NCBI GenBank assembly: GCA_026419785.1
Contig: JAODTK010000577.1
Location: 360,501-424,500 of the forward strand
Origin: Sclerodactyla briareus
Taxonomy: Eukaryota; Echinodermata; Holothuroidea; Dendrochirotida; Sclerodactylidae
DNA: 64,000 nucleotides
Direction: 5' to 3'
Below the pieces are notes generated by a model, which was given only the letters and a program-made list of their open reading frames with translations, was not told the origin of the DNA and ran no database searches. Made by a program: the position numbers and the translations under genes. Below, piece after piece: positions 12,481-25,639 of this stretch. Each line of letters begins with the position of its first letter. Positions within the stretch are counted from its first letter, which is position 1.

Positions 12481-14690
12481 ACCCAGCTGGGCCCACCTTC
12501 CAGATCTCAATCAGAACCATTGGGACTCAAACAGAGATCATCGTCCCGGAATCGAACCCAACGGAACTGGGAGTGGGAGACCCCATCAAACCAAACCGAG
12601 ACCAGCGCCTCAGAGGCAAACCCGGGGACACCTAGGGGACGCACGACACCACCCGACCGAACCGAACCAAGACCCGAATTGCCCCAGAGATTCGGGGATG
12701 AGACACAATAGCACAAATCAACCTGAAAACCAGAACCCAAGGATATACCCAAGGGCCCAAGAAGGAGACACCCCGCTAACTGATCCGCCAGAGCGAAACG
12801 TCCAGCTAGACCCCATACAACATGATGGCCAGGCCCATGGACTGTGACGGGGATATCGGCCAACGCGGATGCTGAGGCCACTACTATGGGGGCAACATAT
12901 TCGACTAAAAGGGACCAGGAAGATAAGAAAACAGGGGGAGGAGAAAATCATTCGAATCCCGAGCCAGGCGAGCTGGCTTGGAACCCTCGGTGGACTCTGT
13001 GCCAGAGTTAGACCAACGGAGGTTGCAATAGCCAACTTTCCGCTGCCAGGGAGGTCCCTGAAATCAGGGTCATCCGTATTGGACTCAGAGGAGGATAAGA
13101 GATAATAGAATGGTTTTCACCTTTCAACTTTCGACTGAATAACCCCTGCTTTCTAATAACTACTTCTAACAAACGGGAGGGCTAGTTGGAGACCAAACCG
13201 ACATAAAATAATAATCTTCAGATGAGGACCCCTGGTGAAAGAGAGTGGCTCCAGGTGGATAAGTGATGGCTGCTTTACCAGTGGAGGACACAACGGACAA
13301 TTGCAGTAATCTGTAACTGGACAGTGGCTTGTATTAGAGACCGAAGTGGATTCTAAAGAAAACAGGGCATGGTTACCCGCTATTGGTGACATTTGAAAAA
13401 ATACACCCCCTACAAGAGACAATAGCAATGCAGGAGGAAAAAAACAACAACTGAGAAGGTAGCCAAGACTCATCCAGTACCTCTGACCAGTCAGCACCTA
13501 AATAGTATGGCACCTCCTTCCACATCCACGGTCCGACTAGCAATGACCTGCCCCAGGTGTTATAACAGCCGTCCGCATTATCGCGACATCAGCGGAAAAG
13601 GCACCGGACCAAGAAACTTGGTGTCCCTAAGCCCGCACTGTCCTTTCCATACAGAGAGAGGGGGCGGCTTGAAAGGCACGTACAAACTGCAGCTATTCTG
13701 ATAAATAGGGAGGAGGCACAGCCTCCCCCGACCCCCGACACAAGGAAGGTCTCACCAGAGGAAGATCGTACACATGAGCCGGCATTAGAAGGCTTCATGG
13801 ATCTCTCAATGAAACCCTCTTTCCAGCTCAGATGCCTGTCGGCTCGGGTTGCCCACACCCACGATGGTCCTCTACTACATCTCCCGGAAACATGCCAACG
13901 GGTACACCGGCACAATTCAACCATATTGCCCTGCTTGGAGTACAACCATTTTTCCGGCCACCAATACAAGTACTGCCGACTACTAGTGGAGGGCCACTAG
14001 TAAACCCCACCCCCCAGTCAGCAGCGGAAATAACTGAATCGGCTGAGCCAACAGATGTCACATCGGCTGTCTCCTGACACGCTAGGTGCTCACCCATTTG
14101 CCCCCAACCCCGCCTGCAATCGGCGCGAAACTGTCGATCGGACCTACTTCACTGGAAGAAGCAGTCCACTCGGCCAAGTACCAAACCAGCCAGGGTGGTC
14201 GCAGCTGCCTGCTACTACGCCACGTTCTTGACCCCGCCGACGAAATGATCGAGTCAAGGGCCAATCCCCATCAACTTCACGTCAGGTAGACCAAACGGGC
14301 ACAGCCACCGTCATCCCCTGAAAAGGAAGTGGAAGCCGTGATTCCCAGGGTGTTGGACACTCCAGAATTCTCACAAGTACCCCCAGACCCGTGCCTTTTC
14401 AATTGGCCGACGCCTACCACCTCAAACTTGCATGTTTTTTTAGTGGCAAAACACTGGCAGGCCATCAGAGCGAAAGCCCGAACAGCCGGGACACGAAACA
14501 CAAAAACTATTTCCGGTTCATGATGCTCCCTCTATGGTACGATATGGAGAATCTGCGAGAGGGCAAACTTCCGGACGGCCCGGTATAGAGTTGTCTACTC
14601 GTTGGATACCAACTTCCCCCAGATCATGGTCCCGAAGCCCAAACCTAACTTCAAAGGAAAGGAGGGGACCACGCCCAAGGGGGTATTGTA
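12480..14690 (+). pseudogene. Post-pol region of right gypsy copy, possible third ORF
   Basis: This is the homologue of 2,640-4,850. It keeps the same peptide islands in broken frames, including VHSAKYQTSQGG (about 14,164-14,200) and IPRVLDTPEFSQVPPDP (about 14,341-14,391). Conservation of these islands in both copies supports a former coding sequence after pol. No domain was recognised. Confidence 0.4.
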
Positions 14691-14870
14691 ACCGAGGCGC
14701 TAACTCAGCGGTCATCCGGGGGCGGCTAACCGAGGCCCGCAAAACTCAGCGGTCATATTCCGGGGGCGGCTACCAACTAGGCCCCCGCAACCAGCGGTCA
14801 TCCGGGGGGCGTTTACCCGAGCCCGCTAAACTCAGCGTCATCCGGGGCAGCTATAATCAAGGACTGGCCG
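14690..14870 (+). repeat. GC-rich minisatellite inside gypsy element, right copy
   Basis: Four units of about 42 bases share CTCAGCGGTCATCCGGGGG and GGCTAACCGAGGCCCGC. This matches the left-copy array, but without the long poly-G interruption. Confidence 0.8.
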
Positions 14871-16213
14871 CCACAACTCGTCAGGAGATGGGTAACCCAG
14901 CCGCCATAACATTCCCGAGACTGCAGACTGGGGCCCTTCATCCCCCCACCAACAACCGAGGGGATGGCTGGCTACAGATAGCCCGTCACAAGACATGAAT
15001 ACCCAGGACCGCCACGTATCCAGAGGCGGCACTGGGGCCCCATCACACAAGACGAAAACCGAAGGAACTCTTTAGCTCCCGTTTGACTCAGTCAGGACCT
15101 ATGAACGATAAGTCACACATTGGATAGTTTTCATGTTTACCGCGGTATATAATCATGACTGGATTTGTTTAGAACAGTGAGATCATTGTAAAGCTAACAT
15201 TTTTCCCGTGAAGGAATTTCTGTAAATTACATGTAGTGTTTAGCGGCTTTAATCTACCTATTATATTTTTATGCATTTACGCTTGTGAGGGATTTTTCGG
15301 TCAGGGGATATTCCCATAAAAGAGACTTCAGTATCACCTGATTATTTACCTGATGAATCACCCTGTGCAGTCCAGCGGACCACATGATTGTCCATTTGTC
15401 CCAGTCCGATACTGGTTGGGGAATATCAATTGCTAAGTGCCTGATTTATGAGACTTGTGCTGTCTGTAAGGGATAATTGTCTGTTTTTGTATGGATCATC
15501 GTCCTGACACTCCTGTGGACACAGACAGCACCAGCCTCTTTGTATATAACATGGCCATGTTTTTATTATGTCCGTATGTGTAGACCAGAATAGGTAACTG
15601 TAGCTAGTTTTCATTGTCAGTTTTGATGAGGGGTCGTAATTTGTAGGTGACCCATCAAAGGTGGAGGCGTATGTACATTGGTCTTGAAGAAGGGAAATTT
15701 GGGAGAGTACCAACTCATTGGTGTGGTAACATAGTAACCTACTCTAAATATTGACATCCTAGGGTTGAATGCCTCACTGTTTTTAGTGCCCATATCTTCC
15801 TGTTAGATTAACTACAGTTGGGACATACGAATTGATGGGCTGGGTTGGGTTATTGTTGAAGCCCTAGCTGTGACTAAAGGAGTAGAGGGATGCGCGGACA
15901 GTTCAAATGCCCAATTTTTAGTCCTTTCTAGGCAACTGCATAGACCCTCGGTTTACAGTTGGAAGTCGTAATAATTAAATAGCTGTGTTGTTTTTTTAAA
16001 ACCTCCTGCAAATTTAACGATCTGCAGTCACAGGTTGTGTCCCAAGTGTAATAGGTGGCCTGATTTGGAATTGTTACATTATTATTTATGTGAATTTATC
16101 TTCTGCAATGTTGCCAAAAGGATCAGTCCACTAGCAGCCACATGTTGATTTTTACACATTTGTAATACAATTTGTTGGGACTTGTTTTGAGGACCAACCC
16201 ATGTTTTGAGGAG
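14871..16213 (+). other. 3' noncoding region of right gypsy element
   Basis: This is the homologue of 5,046-6,390. The polypurine candidate here is AAAGGTGGAGGCG (about 15,657-15,669). The long A-then-G tract seen immediately before the left LTR is missing; only GAGGAG precedes the LTR. Confidence 0.5.
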
Positions 16214-17246
16214 TGCGAGTGAAGTGAAAGTTCACCTTTAATCATACTTAGTGGCAACCCTCTCTGCCCAGGCCACGCAGTTCACCTGCCCTGCTGCACA
16301 GATGAGCTGCTGTGCATCTAGTAACCCACAGAGTCCTTAGCATACCCCCCCCTGAACGTAGCTGTATTCTAATTGCCCCTACAATGTAGCTGATCTGATT
16401 GCCTAGTGAGTCCCACAGGTTTATCGACGGCTGTGCATGCCTAGTAAAGACCCACCAGCTACGCAGCATTCCCCCACATCGCAGCAGCATAGTACCCGCC
16501 CATATATCCTTATAGTACCCCACACCAGCGCAGGCTCTATGGGACACACATGGCTGATTAATTTGTGTCAGCCCTTGGATTGCATAAAAGGGAGGGAGAT
16601 TTCGTGATCTCATTCATTCATTCGCTCTGCTCTCTGCCAACAGATGAGACCTGAAAAGGCTCTGCAGCCACATCCACCTATTCTGGCTCTGATCGAACGG
16701 ATGGAGACACACCAGGAGAGGGACTGGGCGACAGAGAGTACGGGCTGGGATAATCTGTGGTACTTACTGTGTACTTCCTGAACTGTATTGATCATCATGA
16801 AGTAGAGAGAAATATACAAGTAGTTCATTATACTCAACCTCAAACCACGCTGTCTCTTACTGAGTTGGGAGGCTCCTCGCATCCCCAGAGTCCGGCGTCC
16901 ACTATAATAACTGCTCCAGCAGGCCGCAAGCCTAACCATCAGGGCTGGGAGCTTACACCCCACTAAACGGACGGCACTGTCCGCTACCTAGCAGCGTACC
17001 TACCGAGAGGCGAGAGGGACCCCCAACGACAGACCGATGTTCCACACAGGTTAAACACTCCCGGCGCCTGCCTAGAGAGCGCGCCAGTGACCAGCCTACC
17101 TGTCGCGGTGCACATCACTGTACTTGCCCCCAACCCCCCTTCATCAACCCCCCAAGAAACCGAGCACCTCCGCGTTCGTTAAACTGGACAACCTACCGTC
17201 CGAGGGTTGTGTCCTTCGAAGGGCGACCGCCCTGGCTAACGTTACA
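16214..17246 (+). repeat. 3' LTR of the right gypsy element
   Basis: It starts TGCGAGTGAAG and ends AACGTTACA, aligning over its whole length with 6,391-7,443. After the end, the sequence TTGACCATAG is not retroelement and also follows the partial LTR at 20,279-20,623. A 5-bp target duplication cannot be tested because the left outer end of the array is outside the window. Confidence 0.7.
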
Positions 17247-20200
17247 TTGACCATAGTCGTTCTATGGCATTGTGACAATGGCACTGGAATGGTTGAAGTA
17301 ATAAAATTAGGCAGTTCAATGGAAGTTTACGAACTGTCAATTCAGCTGCTTTACACATTTACCTTGGCACAACTCCAATCTCTACATTCTTGACTGTCAA
17401 ATGCATCGGTGGGTGCATACTATATTAACACCCTCACGCTTTCCACTCAATTTTGTCCATACATCCAATTTAAACACAGTTAAACTTTGGACATACTGAA
17501 TTTGAACTGAATGTAACTAATGAAGTCTCCTCTTGACCTTGTGATTTATCTGTCTAGGTTTGTTTAGCATCATTGGTGACCGCATTTTACATAGTAAATC
17601 TGCGTGGGTGGAAAACCAACTTAGCTGTAGAGAACACAAAGTAAGAGAAGAAGAAAAAAATACAGCTAACCGAACTGATTTATCTAAGCAAAAAACGCAG
17701 TGATTTTGAAACCAATGTCTGTAATAAATTTTGCTTCAAACCAACTCAGCAAACTGCTGGAGAATTTGAGTCCAGTTTAGAATATATGTCACTGACCACT
17801 CTCCTGCCTTGGCTTTGGCCATAGGCCCATTTCAGGTATTTTTTCCGCTTTTTTCCTGCACTCCTCGGGCGATATTATGCCCAACGAACTTCTCGTTGGA
17901 GGCCCTGACATGGAATGTTTACACCAGTGTCCTCTGACATTCTCCAGCCTTACCGTCACTTCACACACCCTGATCCTGGTAGAAGATGTTATCACTTCCC
18001 TTTAGGTTCATGATTCCTTGCGTGTAACTGGAACTTCCCCTATTTCGAAGGTCTCTGATCTTTAGAAGTGACAGGGGAAACAAGAATGAACAATTGAAAA
18101 GAAGGGCTTCCCAAAGTAGTATGGCCCTGCTCATCGGCCAAACATTTCAGAGGGGCTCCTTTATGTGCATTTCCAGGCATTGTTGGATAGGTCTGTGAGT
18201 GGTACCCCCATTGTCTGTGGTGCATCCTGCTATTCCCTAATTGTCCAATTTCTATGTGTGTTTATTACAATGTAGGTTTGTTCGCATATCTCTGTGACAA
18301 TGAGTTGGCATGATTTGCCAATATGTGGGTTGTTTAGTTTTGAGCAATTTTTCGAAATGGGTTTGCTTTAGGAATGATCCCTATTCTGGTGTGGTACGAT
18401 GAGCTGAGGAGATATGTCTCATTCTCCTCTCTCTCGTTGACTGCAGTTTTTGTGTTGACCTGTTTTTGGTTTCCTGTTGAACAGCTTACCATGCTTGAGT
18501 GAGTTAAATAATTATTATTTACGAAGAGATTTCATCTGCTAGCCAGTCAGACCTTATTCCATAATATTCATCATATTTTAAATTTGCTAAACTGAGTTGT
18601 TAGGATGGGCTCGGGGGAAGGACACCTTGATCACTGGAAACCCTATATAGATCCTTTTTTTTCTTAGTGTTGGTTCGCGGTTGGCCTTTCTTTAAGATTG
18701 TCATATCCTTAGGAGGTAGTTCATGGCTGCCAATGCAGGGGTCTAGCGATTGGGCAAGTCACGGCCACTATTTACCAGTCAGCTAAAGGTTGACCCCAAA
18801 CGGGTACAGGGACAGCATCTGTTGCCTGATTTTCATGAGTTGTGACGTAATTTCTTTTTATACAAAAGGAGTGATGTGTTGTTAGGCGATAACCTATCTA
18901 AGCAATATATTGTGCAATTAGATTATGCTTGTGGTCATTGATAAAGCATCTGGTGTTCTCAGAAGCAAGTAGTCACAGCATCGTTCCACTTTCCCGATGT
19001 TTTCCCTCTCATCACCAGGAGGAGCAGAGAGAGATTACGATTGGGGTTAGTTCATGACGGACCCAGGAATTGCCCATTTGGATTTTGCAGCGGGCCCAAT
19101 CCCCAACGGCCATTAAAGTCTGCAATCAATGCAGCAGCAGCCGTGTAGCATTGTCTGGTACTATGCAAGTGCAAACACTGACACGTACTTATCACAGCAT
19201 AGGAGGGACAGCACAAACAGGGACAATTGATAAAATTTAGTTTATGATGAGAAATTCCATCCAGGAGACACCACAGGCAACCTTAATCTATGATAGTAAA
19301 ACAAGACGCATGCCAACTGTTATTGGTCGAAAAAACCACCCATGAAGAATTATACTGTTATAACAGTAACAGTCTATATTCAAATTCCATTCATTTGTGA
19401 TGATTGTGTGCGATAGTTAGTCGGTAACTCCACGAAATCAGGACTAGTGAAGCCAATAGAATATGGACGGCTTGATATATTGCTGCTGCTTTCGGAAATC
19501 AGTTTCAAATTACTCAATAATTACTGTGTACCGGTTTCCTCCCTGTGCAGGAAAGGTTCTACTATGACAGTCCGTACAAATGTCTACTGAAGGGAAATGA
19601 AGCAGGTGAAGGATTGGTATTCACTCAGCAGTCCTATTCATTCATAATGCTGGACCTGATGGGTAGCTGAGAAGGATTATGGTAGCAGTTATAGACTCAC
19701 TTTATGCTTCTCATGACACAGTTATGCCTTCTAACAAATCAAAGTACTTTCGTATTGGTTCCAATTATGAAAGATCCTTAAGAACACACAATCTTGCACA
19801 ACATGCAAATTTTTTCATGGATGACTGAGGTTATTTTCCTTGGCTATACTGGATTCCCACTTATGTTGGTCACACTGACAAATACGGCCTTTGTCTCCAT
19901 ATGTTGTCAGCCACACCAGTTCATTTTGGTTTGTGGTACTTTGGCATCCTCTGCTATATATAGGGATAAACTGGTATATGTGTCCCATTGACATAAAAAC
20001 CTGTTTAGGTTGGAGATATCCAGTAGCTTATAACCACGGAGATGACAAAGTAAATTGTTAAAGCAAAAGTGCATTCATATAAACCTACTACTGTTAATTT
20101 AAGAATAGTGAACTTGGATATAATTTTTAATACTAATGAATGAAGCTATATTCACCAATCAAGCTTTGACAACTAAGCAGTCAAATGAATTGCGATTGCC

Positions 20201-20278
20201 TTTTGTTGTCAGCTATTGTAGCTATGAAGGTACTCACTTTGTAATATGGCAACACAACTTATCCGCTCAAACAGATCT
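16867..20278 (+). repeat. Tandem duplication unit A (LTR end plus 3-kb flank)
   Basis: This unit runs from GGGAGGCTCCTCG in the LTR to CGCTCAAACAGATCT and is followed directly by unit B in the same orientation. Examples of matched sites are TTACAATGTAGGTTTGTTCG at about 18,266 and 21,613, and ATGCAAATTTTTTCATGG against ATGCCAAATTTTTTCATGG at about 19,802 and 23,140. The offset drifts from about 3,412 to about 3,335 because of numerous small indels. No gene is recognised in the non-LTR part (17,247-20,278). Confidence 0.9.
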
Positions 20279-23200
20279 GGGAGGCTACTCGGCATCCCAG
20301 AGTCGGCGTCCAACTATAATAACTGACCTCAGGCAGCCGCCAGCCTACCATCAAGGGCTGGGGCTGACAACCCACTAGACGGCATTGTCCGCATCCTAGC
20401 CGGACCTACCGAGAGGCGATAGGACCCCCAACGACGACCGAGGCCCACACACCGGCGCCTGCCTAGGAGACTCCGCCAGTGACCAGCATACCTGTCCAGG
20501 GGCACAGCACCTGTACTGCCCCCAACCCCCTCATCAACCCAGACGAGCACTCCGCGTTCGTTAACGGACACACCGCCTGGAGGGTTGTGTCTTCGAAGGG
20601 CGACCGCCCTGGCTAACGTTACATTGACCATAGTCGTCTATGGCATGGTGACAATGGCACTGGAAGGGTTGAAGTAATAAAATTAGGCAGTTCAATGGAA
20701 GTTACGAACTGTCAATTCAGCTGCTTTACAGTTACCTGGCACAATCCACACTACATTCTGAATGCAATGCATGGTGGTGCATACTATAAACACCCTCACG
20801 GTTTCTCAATTTCTGAGCCATACAATATTAAACATTTTACTTTGGACATACTGAAAACTTTGAACTGAATGTAACTGAAGAAGCTCATCTTGACCTTGTG
20901 ATTTATCTGTCATAGGTTGTTTAAGCATCATTGTGACAGCATTTTATGCATAGTAAATCTGCGTGGGTGGAAAACCAACTTGAGCTGTAGAGACCACAAA
21001 GTAAGAAGAAAAAAAAATTACAAGCCTACCGAAAATGATTTATCTAAGCAAAAGCAGGAGTGATATTTGCAAACCAATGTTGTATAAATTTGCTTCAACT
21101 CAGAAACTGCTGGAGAGATTGAGTCAGTTTAGATATATGTACACTTGACCACTATTCCTGCCTGGCTTTGGCCATAGGCCAATCAAGGTATTTTTCCGCT
21201 TTTCCTGCACTCCTACGGGCGATATTTGCCCAACGGAACTTCTCGTTGGAGGCCCTGGACATGGAATGTTTACACCAGTGTCCTCTGACATTCTCCAGCT
21301 TCACCAGTCAGCTTCACCCTGAGCCTTGTAGAAGATGTTATCTTCCCTTTAAGGTTCATGATTCCTTGCTTCAACTGGAACTTCCACTTATTTCGAGTCT
21401 ATTGGCTGATCGTAGAGAGTGAGGGGAAACAAAGAATGAACAATTGAAAAGAAGGGCCTTCCCAAAGTAGTATGGCCCTGCTCAGCTTGGCCACATTCAA
21501 GAGGGGCTCCATTTATGTCATTTCCGAGGCATTGGGGAATAGGTCTGTGAGTGTACACATGTATGTGTGCATCCTGCTATTCCCTAATTGTACAATTTCT
21601 ATGTGTGTTTATTACAATGTAGGTTTGTTCGCATATCTCTGTGACAATGAGTTGGCATGATTTGCACATATGTGGGTTGTTAGGTTTGCAATTTTGAATG
21701 GGTTTGCTTTAGGAAGGATCCCTATTCTGGTGTGGTACGATGAGCTGAGGAGATGTCTCTCTCGTTGACTGCAGTTTTGTGTTGACCTGTTTGAGTTTCT
21801 GTTGAACCAGCTTACCAGTGCATTGAGTGAGTTAAATTATTATTTACGAAGAGATTTCATCTGCTAGCCAGTCAGACCTTATTCCATAATATTCATCATA
21901 TTAAATTTGCTAAACTGATTTGTTAGGATGGGCTCGGGGAAACCTGATCACTGGAAACCCTATATAGATCCTTTTTTATTTCTTATTGTTGTGTTCTCGG
22001 TTGGCCTTTCTTTAGATTGTCATATCCTTAGGAGGTAGTTCACTTGCTGCCAATGCACGGGGTCTAGCGATTTGCAATTTCACTGCCACTATTTACCAGT
22101 CAGCATCAAGGTTGACCCCCAAACTTTACAGGACAGCGCTGTTGCCTGATTTTCATGAGTTGTGAGTAATTTCTTTTATATACAAAATGAGTTGATGTGT
22201 TGTTAGGCGATAACCCATCAAGCAATATATTTGCAATTAGATATGGCTTGTGGTCATTTATAAAGCATCTGGTGTTATCAGAAGCAGTCACAGCCTATTT
22301 TCCTCCACTTTCCTTCCAGATTGGTTTTCCCTTCTTCCAATCACCCAGGAGGAGCAGAGATTACGATTTTGGTATTCATGACGGACCCAGGAATTTGCCC
22401 ATTTGGATTTGGCAGCTGGCCCAACTCCCACACGGCCATAAAGTCATGCAATCAATGCAGCAGCAGCATTGGTAGCATTGTCTGGTACTATGCAAAGTTG
22501 CAAACACTGACAAGTACTTATCACAGCATAGGGGACAGCACACAACAGGCACAAACTGATAAAATTAGTTATTATGAAGAATTCCATCCCAGGAGACACC
22601 ACAGGACCACCTAATTCCTATATAGTAAAACAAGACGCATGCCAACTGTTATTGGTCGAAAAAACCACCTGAAGACATTATTACTGTATTAACAGTAACA
22701 TGTCTATATTCAATTCCATTCATTTGTGATGATTGTGTGCGATAGTTAGTCTGTGACTCCACCAAAATCAGGAACTAGTGAAGCCAATATGAATATGTGA
22801 CTGATATATTGCTTGCTAGCTTTTCTGAAATTTCAGTTTCAAATTACTCAATAATTACTGTTTACGCTGTCTCCTCCCTGTTGCAGGAAGTTCTAATATT
22901 GACATATCCTGTACAAATGTCTACTTGAAGGGAAATAAGCAGGTGAAGGATTGGTATTCACTCAGCAGTCCTATTCATTCATAATGCTGGACCTGATGGT
23001 AGCTGAGAAGGATATGGTTAGCAGTTAAGACCACTTCGTGCTTCATTACAGCAGTTCATGCCTATACAAATCCAAAGTACTTTCATATTGGTTCCAATTA
23101 TGGAAATTCCATTAAGACAACACCACAATCTTGAACAACATGCCAAATTTTTTCATGGCTGACATTGAGGTCTTTTCCTTTGGCTATACTGGATTCCCAC

Positions 23201-23616
23201 TTATGTTGGTCACACTGACAAATTACGTGCCTTTGTCTCCATATGTACAGCACACCAGTTCATTTTGGTTTGTGGTACTTTGGCATCCTCTGTATATATA
23301 AGGATAACTGGTATATGTGTCCCATTGACATAAAACTGTTTAGGTTGAGATATCAAGTAGCTTCTAACCAAGGAAGCATGAAAAGAAATTTAAAGCAAAG
23401 TGTCATCATATAAACCCTACTACTGTTTAATTTAAGAATAGTGATCTTGGATATAATTTTTAATACTAATGAATGAAGGCTATATTCTCCAATCAAGCTT
23501 TGCAACTAAGCAGTCAATGAATTGCGATTGCCTTTTGTTGTCAGCTATTGTCAGCTATGAATGTACTCACTTTGTCATATTGGCAAACTACAACATTATC
23601 AGCTTCAAACACTCCT
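20279..23616 (+). repeat. Tandem duplication unit B (partial LTR 20,279-20,623 plus flank)
   Basis: This second copy of unit A begins mid-LTR at GGGAGGCTACTCGGC with no element 5' to it. It ends near 23,616, where sequence continues into unrelated, cleaner DNA. The junction at 20,278/20,279 joins the unit's own end to the middle of the LTR. No coding region is recognised in the flank part (20,624-23,616). Confidence 0.88.
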
Positions 23617-25200
23617 GTGGGTCCTCATCACTAACATCATCATCAGAGTTCAAAGGTTCCTGAGAAAGATAAGGGATGAGAAATTGAACCCACAAGTACC
23701 ATTGGCAGCACAGGTGCTATCAGCTTTGGGGAAACACATTCCATATTGGCACAGAGCAGCCTGTGTTGCAAACTACAGACTACAAACCACATGTTGCAAA
23801 TTACAGGACAATAGTATCTGATGACAACAGATTAAGATTATATTTCCTGCCTAGTGTCTTTGAAACACTAGCAGTGCTCCGGATGCACTCTCATTCACCT
23901 CCTCGGACCCTCTTGGCAGACAGGACATTGACTGAGAATAGCTCAAACCATTGCTACATTGAATTTTCAGTTAGATTAGGCAATTTCCCACATGGATGGA
24001 TTCTGTGTAGCTGTGTAGACTGGCTAGTTGGTAAGACTTGTCTTTTTCATGGATATGACAATTTTAGGGATCATCAACTAAAAATTGTATCCTTTGATTT
24101 GATTTCTACAGGTTCAGAAAGCCAATTATGACTCATCTAGGAACCCTGGCCATATTGGTTGTGGATGAGCACTGGCGATTTCTTGCCTCCTCTTCTCGAC
24201 TAGTGCTCAGATGAATATCGAGGCAGGGATGTAACCAATGCCAACCTACTCCCGCGGCCCCCATTTCACGTCCCCAACCGGAAGGATGATCAGTAAACTC
24301 GAACAGAACAGAACTCGACCACTCTCTCGGAACATGGAGGAGGGGAAGTTTGAGTTCAACGTGACTGCTCACAGCCAACAGATGGCACTAATTGTAAGAA
24401 ACCCCAGAATGTCCACTGCATCACAGCAGACCTCGCCCATCGCAAGTACAGCCTCCTAGGGGAAAACGTCCAGTGACTGTTGGATATATTTCAAATATTT
24501 GCTTGCAAAGTGTCACTGATACCACTCTACCATTCTTCTGCCCATAATAGAAAAGTACCTAACTTTATAGTTACTTGTGATAGGCAAGAATGTAACTTTG
24601 TATAGTGATTTCATTCATGCAACTCATTGCCTTATCCATGCAACTCATCAAAGTGGGACTTAATGAAAGTACATGAACATCCGAATATCGTCTTATGCAG
24701 AAATGTAGGTGAAAATTGTTGAAAATTCTGTGTTGTCAAGTTAGTTTCAAGTAAACAGTCTCTCAATTCAGTTACCACATGACTGAAGTTTGTCTGTTGT
24801 TACCACACTTTCTTCGGGGGGAGGGAAAAATATAATATATATATGCAAATATGCTGACACCAATAGTTCTCAAAGTTGGCCACTGGTTGATTTTTTTTTT
24901 TGCCCCAGAGGTTTCAGATCCGTAGTGATCACCAAAAAGGCAAGGAATCAAAATAAGAAATGTCCGCCTAAATGAAGGTTGGCAAAAGTGAACTATGAAT
25001 GTGAGAATAGCAATATTGATAACTGAGACTGCAAAACCATTGAATCTGTGTTTGAAACCCATTGGAAGCTTGAAGGCTTCATCAGTTGTGCTGTGGGACA
25101 AGGCATGTATGGATAGTCCTATGCTCACCCTCTCGTGAACTTTGTGAGGTGACTTATAAACAGTGGCTGAGCGCAGACCAGTTACAAATGATCAGGGGTA
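23617..25200. other. Intergenic or intronic DNA, nothing recognised
   Basis: Short open frames occur on both strands around 23.7-24.5 kb, none with a recognisable domain. The poly-T run near 24,891 and the ATAT run near 24,832 are simple sequence. Confidence 0.5.
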
Positions 25201-25206
25201 AGCTCC

Positions 25207-25320
25207 TTCACATCCTCTGCAGCACAAATATATTCAACATTCTCATCTAGACAGGTCAGCCAATGAAGTGATATAGGTATCATGGTCTCCATCACTTTAG
25301 CGAGTTATTCTCATCTAGAC
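25207..25320 (-). repeat. Decayed partial duplicate of the acidic exon end
   Basis: On the minus strand, 25,245-25,205 reads GATGAGAATGTTGAATATA then GCAGAGGATGTGAAGGAG. It resembles the last 45 bases of the exon at 25,356-25,492 (GATGAAAATGATGAATATA then GTAGAGGAGGTGAGAGAG) at roughly three in four positions, but the GTGAGA donor is lost. The word TTCTCATCTAGAC also appears twice on the plus strand (25,238 and 25,307), so this small area has been locally duplicated. Confidence 0.4.
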
Positions 25321-25355
25321 TGGTGATGAGTTGAGCTTGTTTAAAACTCTCTCAC

Positions 25356-25492
25356 CTCCTCTACGGCATTACTATATTCATCATTTTCATCTGATCGTCG
25401 TCATCTTCATCATCCTCATTGTTCTCAGCATCATCTGAATCATCGTCATCATCTGAGGATCCATCGTTAGCACCGTCTAACTGCAAGATCTT
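25356..25492 (-). CDS. Candidate internal exon, acidic tract resembling TFIIA alpha/beta large subunit
   Basis: A minus-strand segment of 137 bases is flanked by a good acceptor (TTCTGTTTTGCAG) and a consensus donor (GAG|GTGAGAG). It starts KILQLDGANDGSSDDDDD and continues as an Asp/Glu run. This resembles the point in the general transcription factor TFIIA large subunit where a V/LQ-x-DG-x-x-D-SS segment leads into the acidic linker before the C-terminal beta domain. In frame 0 a stop follows the acidic run. A one-base shift within the GAT-rich tract would instead give SDENDEYSNAVEE up to the donor, which fits the family better and suggests an indel or slippage. The conserved C-terminal exon was not found nearby, so identity is tentative. 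Any acidic nuclear protein is an alternative. Confidence 0.4.
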
Positions 25493-25639
25493 CTGCAAAA
25501 CAGAATGCAGTAATGTTACATTGGCCAATGATAAATACCAGAGACAATAAATTTTCTCCAGTTGTCTCAAACGATTACCCTAGGTGCATTATATTAGACA
25601 CGGACCATAGCATCGCTAGTTCCGAAAAATTATGGGACA

